DNA of 64,000 bases from Lentzea sp. NBRC 102530 (GTDB taxonomy: Bacteria; Actinomycetota; Actinomycetes; Mycobacteriales; Pseudonocardiaceae), in contig NZ_BSTF01000017.1 of the NCBI RefSeq assembly GCF_030269365.1, positions 62,001 through 126,000 of the forward strand, in the 5' to 3' direction. The position numbers and the translations under genes were made by a program. The notes under the pieces were generated by a model. The model had not been told where the DNA came from. It made no database searches and saw nothing but the letters and a program-made list of their open reading frames with translations. Below are positions 24,501 through 30,321 of the stretch, piece by piece (position 1 is the first letter of the stretch; each line of letters opens with the position of its first letter).

Positions 24501-24568
24501 ACGAGGGGCTGGACGTCGACCAGCAACGGATGCTGCTCGTCGCCGCCTTCCGCCACCTGCTCCCCTAG
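21560..24568 (+). CDS. TPR-CHAT-TIR protein with ubiquitin-like C-terminal domain
   Basis: 1002 residues. Residues ~1-400 are helical TPR-like repeats (GELEQAAKHFEVASRSGHAELTALA...). Residues ~420-725 read as a CHAT caspase-like domain (KALPAGATRVVVVADGLLADVPLTGLPV; NAHGMHD with His605). The expected Cys block (ACETG) is AADLG, with Ala646, so protease activity is doubtful. Residues ~744-868 are a TIR domain (RPKVFLSFAGKDRGHAEKL, YYVLLWSENTPHREWVAADW). The usual WxxxE catalytic Glu of NAD-cleaving TIRs is Asp816. Residues ~887-975 (VRSHDLG...LYRSVFEALQLP...YELYQQNEPIADDESTVELAS) look like a beta-grasp, ubiquitin-like domain. The layout recalls bacterial NLR-like immune proteins. No RBS of its own; coupled to the small ORF. 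Confidence 0.8.
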   Translation: MHFEPGTPLADAVKAARSAALRGNVLGVDLAYRRAARISPLVAHDHCATLLNLGAVTKAAQRCDEYLDRTKDTTLRILRAQIRSAATDHTGAEQDVRELRKLKLTELEQARLARVAALAAADRYDYPTAESEFDAAERHFRRAGRPEHLEHVSRDRVLLDVRRGSRVSKITTTPPSSPAEFLQRATALRREVRYDEALALMTRCATSYQIEPALRFAVLFELTVLLVMTRQAGAARRLFPLLVAAAGPDAISRLPDATQTLRPERRLTHVRRLIADDELLKAEGMLGEGNSPLWHLTAAELAYAQGELEQAAKHFEVASRSGHAELTALALRKLGDTFADAGHEALATRHWAESHRVEESVADHRDSSSVKLRMLRTAPDVRDGRVRAAARRVHREGAKALPGLVVAVEAARGTALADHRDLPGFAELKAARRWLSRATRHLAGDQVVWMMHATPDRLHHVLVKGRRITHLTTDVHVGDLTDTIRRIKAWKPRYDPAVLSALLQELSHQIALDEVVKALPAGATRVVVVADGLLADVPLTGLPVAGTHLGRVLALSSLPNLSALRPLHRRARGQRGDQAEIVGKAEELQRVLDERRCQRVRINAHGMHDRMNPELSWLQFTDEQVSAEALAELDFSAFGTVVLGAADLGFAHATITAGTSSVLAARWQPAADARRKVLDAFDHHLAKFPRDLALQHALKEVADRHPADWACWSLHGDAGVQTSAGPLRRRLRKDGDPVPLETRPKVFLSFAGKDRGHAEKLRAELEARNVNAYLDENEAEAGDTATAAIDEALATSDYYVLLWSENTPHREWVAADWTAAFNLEMTRRRAFLFIVRLDEEPLPPLLAPRKHIDLVDAADRLVATWRADRKSELPVFPQPVPPTPDGPTVAISVRSHDLGTTHVVMTPLHLTGSALYRSVFEALQLPTEQITFDGTIGMRFTYELYQQNEPIADDESTVELASDVVDIAVRVESFKQDQETDEGLDVDQQRMLLVAAFRHLLP

Positions 24569-24633
24569 CCCGCTCCGCGGCAGCATGAACCCGAACGGGT
24601 GAATTCGGCGACCTCTTCTCAGCCTTTGCCGCA

Positions 24634-24675
24634 TTCACCGCCTGTCACCGGTGAAGGTCGCCTCAGGGCGGTGAA
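24634..24675. promoter_or_regulatory. CGGTGAA repeats upstream of the ECF sigma gene
   Basis: TTCACCG at 24634-24640 and CGGTGAA at 24649-24655 form an inverted repeat, and a third CGGTGAA lies at 24669-24675, 20 bp from the second. All lie within 65 bp of the sigma-factor start. Possible operator or autoregulated ECF promoter element. Confidence 0.35.
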
Positions 24676-24698
24676 CGGCACTCGCGGGCGTTGAAGGG

Positions 24699-25169
24699 AT
24701 GACAGTGGACCAGGGCTTCGCCGAGTTCTTCCGCGAGTGCAGGCCCGTGGTCACGCGGACGCTCACGGCGTTGAGCGGCGACACGCGCGTGGTCGACGAC
24801 ATCGCGCAGGACGCGTTCGTGATCGCTCAGCACCGATGGGCGGACATCCACGCGTACGACAAGCCCGAGGCGTGGGTGCTCAAGGTCGCGATACGACTCA
24901 TGCGTCGCTACCAGCAGAAGCACTCGCACGAGGCGTTAGTGGCTTCGGTGCCTGAAGTCGTGCAGCCGTCGTTCGAAACGGAGGCGCTGCACGCCGCGTT
25001 GCGCGAGCTCTCGCCCCGGCACCGCGAGACCGTGGCGTTGCACCACCTGCTCGGCTACTCGGTCAGCGAGATCGCCGCCGTCCTCACCGTCGGCGAGTCC
25101 ACCGTGCGCACGCACCTCACCCGCGGCCGGGCCGAGCTGCGGCGCATCCTCGGAGGCAGTGATGAGTGA
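24699..25169 (+). CDS. ECF-type RNA polymerase sigma factor
   Basis: 156 residues. Region 2 (FAEFFRECRPVVTRTLTALSGDTRVVDDIAQDAFVIAQHRWADI) and region 4 (LRELSPRHRETVALHHLLGYSVSEIAAVLTVGESTVRTHLTRGRAELRRIL) are both present. Region 2 is degenerate at the promoter-melting part compared with classical ECFs. The next gene starts inside this one and would occupy an anti-sigma position, but encodes a soluble TPR protein. 130 bp after the CHAT-TIR gene; it may belong to the same system or be independent. Confidence 0.85.
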   Translation: MTVDQGFAEFFRECRPVVTRTLTALSGDTRVVDDIAQDAFVIAQHRWADIHAYDKPEAWVLKVAIRLMRRYQQKHSHEALVASVPEVVQPSFETEALHAALRELSPRHRETVALHHLLGYSVSEIAAVLTVGESTVRTHLTRGRAELRRILGGSDE

Positions 25170-26175
25170 GCTGCTGGACGACTTCGAGCTCGACGAGGCC
25201 GTCGAACACCAGTACCACCTGGGCGCCCAGGCCGAACGGGCCGGACGCCTGCGGGACGCGGCCGTGCACTTCCGGGTGGCCGCCGACCAACGCCTCGGCG
25301 ACGCCGCGGTGCGGTTGGCCCGCGTCCTGTTCGCCCTCGGCGAGGAAACCGAGGCCCTGTCGTGGTGCCGGGCCGCCGTCGCCGACGGCTTCCCCGAGGC
25401 AGCGGACCTGGCCGAGGAGAACGCGGCCGCACGGCAGCGCTTCCTGGAGCACGCGGCCCGGATCATGGTCGGCGCGCCGACGTTCGACTGGGTCCCGTCC
25501 GGCGTGCCGTCCGTTCAGACACCGGCCGCCACGATCGCCGCACGCACCAGGGCGTTGCGCGCCCTGGACGAACGCTACGGCGGAATCGCCTGCCACAGCG
25601 CGGTTCTCGAACACCTCGCCGAGGTGGAACCGATGATCGTCGCAGGCGACCCTCCCACCTGGACCGCCGTCGCCGAGGTCTGCGAACTGGCGGGCTGGAC
25701 GGCGTTCGACAGCGGCCTGCCCGGCACCGCCCTGCCGCACTTCGCCCACGCCCTGACCCTCGCCCGCCAGGCCGAGGACGAGGCGCTGATCGCGTCCGTC
25801 CTCACCCGAGCGGGCCGGATGTTCCTGCACCACAACGCACCCGACGACGCCTACCGGGCGTTCCAGCTGGGCCTCGTCGCCGCGCACAACGCCTGGGCGG
25901 ACCGCCGCACGCTGGACGACCCACCCACCGCCATCACGGCCCTGACGGCGAAACTGGGCACGTACGGCGAAGGCCGCGCCCGAACGCTGACCCTGACCGC
26001 CCTGGCCCGCAACCACCTCGCGCTGGGCAACCTCGCGCGAGCCACCGAGTTCGCCGCCCAGGCAGTCGACGCGGGCAGGAATCTGCGATCGGCCCGTGCC
26101 GACGACCACCTGGCCTGGCTGGCAGCGGAAGCCCGCGCATCAGGTGCAACGGCACTGGCGGAACAGCTTTCCTGA
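25162..26175 (+). CDS. TPR-repeat protein coupled to the ECF sigma factor
   Basis: 337 residues, all-helical, no membrane segment. It opens with MSELLDDFELDEAVEHQYHLGAQAERAGRLRDAAVHFRVAAD, Sel1/TPR-like units, and continues with TPR pairs (LPGTALPHFAHALTLARQAEDEALIASVLTRAG; GNLARATEFAAQAVDAG). The ATG at 25162 overlaps the sigma gene by 8 bp and has CGGAGG upstream, so both are made together. It may bind and hold the sigma factor in place of a classical anti-sigma, or be a partner of the TPR half of the CHAT-TIR protein. Function unknown. Confidence 0.7.
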   Translation: MSELLDDFELDEAVEHQYHLGAQAERAGRLRDAAVHFRVAADQRLGDAAVRLARVLFALGEETEALSWCRAAVADGFPEAADLAEENAAARQRFLEHAARIMVGAPTFDWVPSGVPSVQTPAATIAARTRALRALDERYGGIACHSAVLEHLAEVEPMIVAGDPPTWTAVAEVCELAGWTAFDSGLPGTALPHFAHALTLARQAEDEALIASVLTRAGRMFLHHNAPDDAYRAFQLGLVAAHNAWADRRTLDDPPTAITALTAKLGTYGEGRARTLTLTALARNHLALGNLARATEFAAQAVDAGRNLRSARADDHLAWLAAEARASGATALAEQLS

Positions 26176-26232
26176 TCCTTCACCCGATCCAGACCGATAC
26201 ACGCCTGCGCACAAGCGAGTAGGTTCGTCGGC

Positions 26233-27036
26233 ATGGCCGAGCCGTTCGCATGGGTGCCCGCAGGAATCAACACGGACGTGCCCAGCGCGGCACGCGTCTA
26301 CGACTTCCTGCTGGGAGGTGGCCACAACTTCGCGGCGGACCGCATGGTCGGCGAGAAGGTGCTGCACGTCCTGCGCGACGGCCGCGCCATCGCCTCGTCG
26401 AACCGCTCGTTCATGCGCCGAGCCGTCCTCCTGATGATGGAGAAGGGCATCACCCAGTTCCTCGACCTGGGCTCGGGAATCCCCACCGTCGGCAACGTCC
26501 ACGAGATCGTGCAACAGGAAAACCCGGACGCACGGGTCGTGTACGTCGACTACGACGAAGTGGCCGTCTCCCACAGCCAACTCCTCCTCGAGGACAACGA
26601 CAAGGCGGGCGTCGTCCAAGCCGACATGTGCCGCCCGGACGACGTCCTGTCCGACCCGGTCGTCAAGGACCTGATCGACTTCACCCAGCCGGTCGGCCTG
26701 CTCATGGTCGCCGTGCTGCACTTCGTCTCGGACGAGAAGGGCCCGGCCGACGTCGTGGCCCGCTACCGCGACGCCATGCCGTCCGGCAGCCTCATCGCCC
26801 TCTCCCACCTCACCGCCGACTTCAAGCCGCAGGAGATGGGCGCCGTCGTCGACGCCATGAAGCACAGCCGCGACCCGATGTACTTCCGCTCCCTCCCGGA
26901 GTTCGAGCCGATGTTCGCCGGCCTGGAACTCCTCCCGCCGGGCGTCGTCTCGGCGCCGCAGTGGCACCCGGAACTCGGCCCGGCCGGAGTTGGCGATCCC
27001 GCCGACGTCTACGTGGGCATCGGCCGCAAGCCCTAG
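26233..27036 (+). CDS. DUF574-type SAM-dependent methyltransferase
   Basis: 267 residues. The N-terminus FAWVPAGINTDVPSAARVYDFLLGGGHNFAADR is the hallmark of the actinobacterial DUF574 / Methyltransf_19 family. The SAM-binding motif FLDLGSGIPTVGNVHEI is followed by ARVVYVDYDEVAVSHS with the acidic ribose-binding residue. These are numerous in Streptomyces and Pseudonocardiales; targets are mostly unknown. Monocistronic, tail-to-tail with the PI-PLC gene (4-bp overlap). Confidence 0.9.
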   Translation: MAEPFAWVPAGINTDVPSAARVYDFLLGGGHNFAADRMVGEKVLHVLRDGRAIASSNRSFMRRAVLLMMEKGITQFLDLGSGIPTVGNVHEIVQQENPDARVVYVDYDEVAVSHSQLLLEDNDKAGVVQADMCRPDDVLSDPVVKDLIDFTQPVGLLMVAVLHFVSDEKGPADVVARYRDAMPSGSLIALSHLTADFKPQEMGAVVDAMKHSRDPMYFRSLPEFEPMFAGLELLPPGVVSAPQWHPELGPAGVGDPADVYVGIGRKP

Positions 27037-28646
27037 CGGAACTTCCAGGCCTGCGCCGCGGTTCCGTTGCAGGTCCAGATGTTCAGCCGGGTGCCGGGCG
27101 TCGCCGAGGCGTTCGGGTTGTCCAGGCACAGGCCCGACTGAGGGTTCTGCACGGAGCCGTCGGCCCGCACGCGCCACTGCTGCGCGCCCGTGCCGTTGCA
27201 CTGCCAGAGCTGGACGGCGGTGCCGTTGGTGGTGCCGCCGTTGCTGACGTCGAGGCACTTGCCGGAGATGGCGATGGTGCCGTCGGCGACGACTCGCCAG
27301 CGTTGGGCGTGGGAGTTGTTGCACGTCCAGGTCTGGACCGGGTTGCCGTTGGCGGTGCCGCCCGCGTTGTTGTCCAGGCAGAGGGCCGGGTTCGCGGCCA
27401 GTGCGACGGTGCCGGTGCCGGACGGGAGGCGTTCGGCGGGCAGGGCCGGGGTGTTGCGGTGGTAGAAGTCGACGGCCAGGTAGTTCGGGGTCTTGCGGGC
27501 CGCCGGCTCGCAGAAGCGCTGGGCCCGGTTGACGGCCTTGGAGTTGTCGGTGGCGACGGTGCCCTCCATCGGGACGTCGCGGAAGTGGTTCATGACGAAG
27601 AGCGGGCGGAAGCCGGTTTCCGTGGCGGTGAGGGGCTTCTCGCCCCAGCGGGAGTAGCAGGACCAGTCGGAGCCGTCGACGCCCGCACCCATGGACCAGT
27701 AGTTCTCGACGGTCCAGTCCTTCTGGTAGAGGACGCCGGAGTCCTCGCGGCCGTCGCGGCCGTGGTCGGTGAAGATGAGCAAACGCTTGCCGGAGGCCCT
27801 CATCTGGGACAACGTCGGCCAGCCGTGCTCGCGGACGCCCTCGGCCCGGAAGAGGACGTCGTTCAGGCCCCGGACACGGGCCAGTTCGGCGCGCAGGACG
27901 TCGGCGGAGACGTAGTCCTCGAGGAAGACCGTGACGACCTCGGTGGGGCGGGACTTCAGGAAGTCGACGATGCGCTGGAGGTCGACGTTCAGGGCCACCG
28001 GACGGATGACGGCGGTGCAGCTGTTGTGGCAGAGGATGGCGCCGTCGGGGGTCTGGTGGATGTCGAGCATGAAGCCGCGGACGCCGTCGTTGAGCTGCTG
28101 CACGATGCCGCGGGACTGGTTCGGGGCGATGTTGGCGAACATGAAGCCGCCGTCTACGCCGTTCGCGTAGGCGTTGTGGGAGGTCAGGAACGTCATCTCG
28201 TCCAGGCGCGGGTCGGCGGGGACGGGCACGCGGACCGGGGTGACCGGGGTCAGGTACCAGGTGTCGTCGCCGGTGCCGACGCGGACCTGGTCGGTGCCGG
28301 ACGCGATCAGGTAGCGGTCGGCACCGGGGTCCTTGAAGCGGTATCTGTCCTGGTCGTCGAGTTGGCCGACCCACTGTGCGTCGGGGCTGGAACAGCTGGT
28401 CATCTGGGCGGTGTCGCCGCTGCGGCCGAGGCACTGGCCGCCTTCGGAGAGGGTGCTGCCGTTCCACGAGAACTGCTGGCGGTCCTCGTTGCCCTTGGGG
28501 CGGTGTTGCTGGACGGCGGTGCCGGAGACGGCCGCGTTCTGGCCGGTCACGGCGCTTTGCAGGTAGTAGTCGCCATTGGGGGCGGCGGCTGCGTCCACCG
28601 GGACGAGCAGCAGCGGCACCAGCGCGAGTGCAGGGATGATGCGCAT
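27033..28646 (-). CDS. secreted PI-PLC-like phosphodiesterase with ricin-type lectin domains
   Basis: 537 residues with a signal peptide (MRIIPALALVPLLLVPVDAAAA). The central domain (~145-395) is phosphatidylinositol-specific phospholipase C-like: FLTSHNAYAN and ILCHNSC carry the two catalytic-type histidines, with GVRGFMLDIHQTPDG between. The C-terminal ~130 residues form a ricin B-type beta-trefoil with three repeats ending QTWTCNNSHAQRWRV, QLWQCNGTGAQQWRV and NIWTCNGTAAQAWKF. The N-terminal region is also trefoil-like. Probably an extracellular lipid or glycan-targeted phosphodiesterase. Divergent from the SigE-like sigma gene. Confidence 0.88.
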   Translation of the reverse strand: MRIIPALALVPLLLVPVDAAAAPNGDYYLQSAVTGQNAAVSGTAVQQHRPKGNEDRQQFSWNGSTLSEGGQCLGRSGDTAQMTSCSSPDAQWVGQLDDQDRYRFKDPGADRYLIASGTDQVRVGTGDDTWYLTPVTPVRVPVPADPRLDEMTFLTSHNAYANGVDGGFMFANIAPNQSRGIVQQLNDGVRGFMLDIHQTPDGAILCHNSCTAVIRPVALNVDLQRIVDFLKSRPTEVVTVFLEDYVSADVLRAELARVRGLNDVLFRAEGVREHGWPTLSQMRASGKRLLIFTDHGRDGREDSGVLYQKDWTVENYWSMGAGVDGSDWSCYSRWGEKPLTATETGFRPLFVMNHFRDVPMEGTVATDNSKAVNRAQRFCEPAARKTPNYLAVDFYHRNTPALPAERLPSGTGTVALAANPALCLDNNAGGTANGNPVQTWTCNNSHAQRWRVVADGTIAISGKCLDVSNGGTTNGTAVQLWQCNGTGAQQWRVRADGSVQNPQSGLCLDNPNASATPGTRLNIWTCNGTAAQAWKFR

Positions 28647-28808
28647 GGGGTGAAGGCTCGCTCATGGACGTGAACATGAAAAGGATTCATGCCGAAATCC
28701 GTCCGAACCGAGACATCGGTGAGCCGGGCCACAGAAGTCGATGCAGCGGATCGGGTCGCGGGAGGGGTTTCCCACTCCGCAAGCGACCGCGAACGAGAAG
28801 GGGGCGGC

Positions 28809-29315
28809 GTGGGGTTCGACCAGTTCGTCGCTGATCGGCTGGACCGGCTGTTGGGGTACGCCACGGCCATCACCTGCGACAAACACCTGGCGCAGGACAT
28901 CGTGCAGAACGTGCTCATGCGCGCGCAGGGCAAGTGGGAACGCATCGGGGCGATGGACGCGCCCTACCTCTACGTGAAGCGCATGGTGACCAACGACTAC
29001 CTGTCGTGGCGTCGCCGCAGGGCCGCGAGAGAGATAGCCGTCGAACGCGCGGAGCTCGCGCAGCACGTGCCGTCGATGGCAGACCCGGCCGACGCACACG
29101 CCGAACGTGACGCCATGCGCGCGCGGATCGCCGTGCTGCCACGTAAGCAACGTGCCGCGTTGGTGCTCAGGTTCTACGAGGACTGTTCCGACGCGGAGAT
29201 CGCACAGGTGCTCGGGTGCACGGAATCGACCGTGCGCAGCCAACTCTCTCGTGCGCTGCAGACGTTGCGTGCCCACGAACTCGCCCGATCCGCCACCCTG
29301 GGGGTGCAAGCATGA
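28809..29315 (+). CDS. SigE-family ECF sigma factor
   Basis: 168 residues from the GTG at 28809, which follows a GAGAAGGGGG site and gives the family-typical start VGFDQFVADRLDRLLGYATAIT. Region 2 includes LAQDIVQNVLMRAQGKW and YVKRMVTNDYLSWRRRR; region 4 is LPRKQRAALVLRFYEDCSDAEIAQVLGCTESTVRSQLSRAL. A longer in-frame start at 28689 adds 40 low-complexity residues and is less likely. Its stop overlaps the next gene by ATGA, so sigma factor and LCP protein are co-expressed. Confidence 0.88.
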   Translation: MGFDQFVADRLDRLLGYATAITCDKHLAQDIVQNVLMRAQGKWERIGAMDAPYLYVKRMVTNDYLSWRRRRAAREIAVERAELAQHVPSMADPADAHAERDAMRARIAVLPRKQRAALVLRFYEDCSDAEIAQVLGCTESTVRSQLSRALQTLRAHELARSATLGVQA

Positions 29316-30235
29316 ACGACCTGATCCGTCAGGCCATCGAGGCCGAGGCCGGGGAGCGCGTCGACTCCCGGACGGTGCTCGCGAACCTGCACAAGGCCAA
29401 GAAGCGCAAGCCGCTCGGCCTGATCGTCGGGGTCGCCACGCTGACGGCCGCTGCCGCCGCGGCCGCCGTCATCATCCCGACGACGATCAAGAAGACCGAC
29501 GCCGCGCCCGCCGCGCAGCCCCCGGCGGCGCAGAACGTCCTGCTCATCGGCACGGACCCGGACCACCGCAGCGACGCGCTCGTGCTCGCCCGGTTCGAGG
29601 GCGACGGGTCGGTCGCGGTCGTCTCCCTGCCCCGCGACGTCTACGTGGGGTCGAGCCCCGACCGGATCAACAGCCTGTACATGGAGGACCCGCGCAGGCT
29701 GACGGACGCGGTCGAGCAGATGACCGGGGCGAGGATCGACCACTGGGCTGCCGTCAACATGGCCGCGTTCGGACAGGTCGCGGCCGCGGTGGGCGGGGTC
29801 GAGGTGTGCCTGAACGCACCGGCGAAGGACGAGTACAGCGGCACCGACCTGCCCGCCGGCAAGCAGAAGATCGCCGGCGACCAGGTGCTCGGGTTCCTGC
29901 GGCAGCGGCACGGCCTGCAGAACGGGGACCTGGACCGGACGAAGCGGCAGCAGGCGTTCCTCGCCGGGCTCGCCGCGAAGATCTCCGGAGACCAGGCTCT
30001 GATGATCGCCCGCCAGGTCAAGGACACGATCCAGGTCGACGAGGGCTTCGACGTGGTGGAGTTCGCGGCGCGGTTCCAGGGGCCGGTGAAGATCCGGACG
30101 GCGACGCTGCCGGTGCAACCCGAGGTCGAGCGGGGCGGCACGTTCGGGCTCGGGGTCGACCCCGCCCAGGCGAAGCAGTTCGTCGCGGACCAGTTCAGCG
30201 GCAAGGGTCCGGCCGAGCCGGGCTGCGTCGACTGA
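29312..30235 (+). CDS. LytR-CpsA-Psr (LCP) family protein
   Basis: 307 residues: a cytoplasmic N-terminus of ~35 residues (MNDLIRQAIEAEAGERVDSR...), one membrane helix (LGLIVGVATLTAAAAAAAVI), then an extracellular LCP domain with NVLLIGTDPDHRSDALVLARF, VVSLPRDVYV, RINSLY and GFLRQRHGLQNGDLDRTKRQQAFL. LCP enzymes transfer undecaprenyl-linked glycopolymers to peptidoglycan and use the Arg/Asp residues seen in these motifs. The C-terminus is short, about the minimal size of the family. It occupies the usual anti-sigma position behind a SigE-type sigma gene, with a four-base overlap. Confidence 0.87.
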   Translation: MNDLIRQAIEAEAGERVDSRTVLANLHKAKKRKPLGLIVGVATLTAAAAAAAVIIPTTIKKTDAAPAAQPPAAQNVLLIGTDPDHRSDALVLARFEGDGSVAVVSLPRDVYVGSSPDRINSLYMEDPRRLTDAVEQMTGARIDHWAAVNMAAFGQVAAAVGGVEVCLNAPAKDEYSGTDLPAGKQKIAGDQVLGFLRQRHGLQNGDLDRTKRQQAFLAGLAAKISGDQALMIARQVKDTIQVDEGFDVVEFAARFQGPVKIRTATLPVQPEVERGGTFGLGVDPAQAKQFVADQFSGKGPAEPGCVD

Positions 30236-30321
30236 CGATCACTCGGATGGAGCATCAAGTCGCCCTTCTGCGCAGCCGATGACCTGCGTGTAGCGAGGGA
30301 AGCGGCCGCTACGATCAATTC

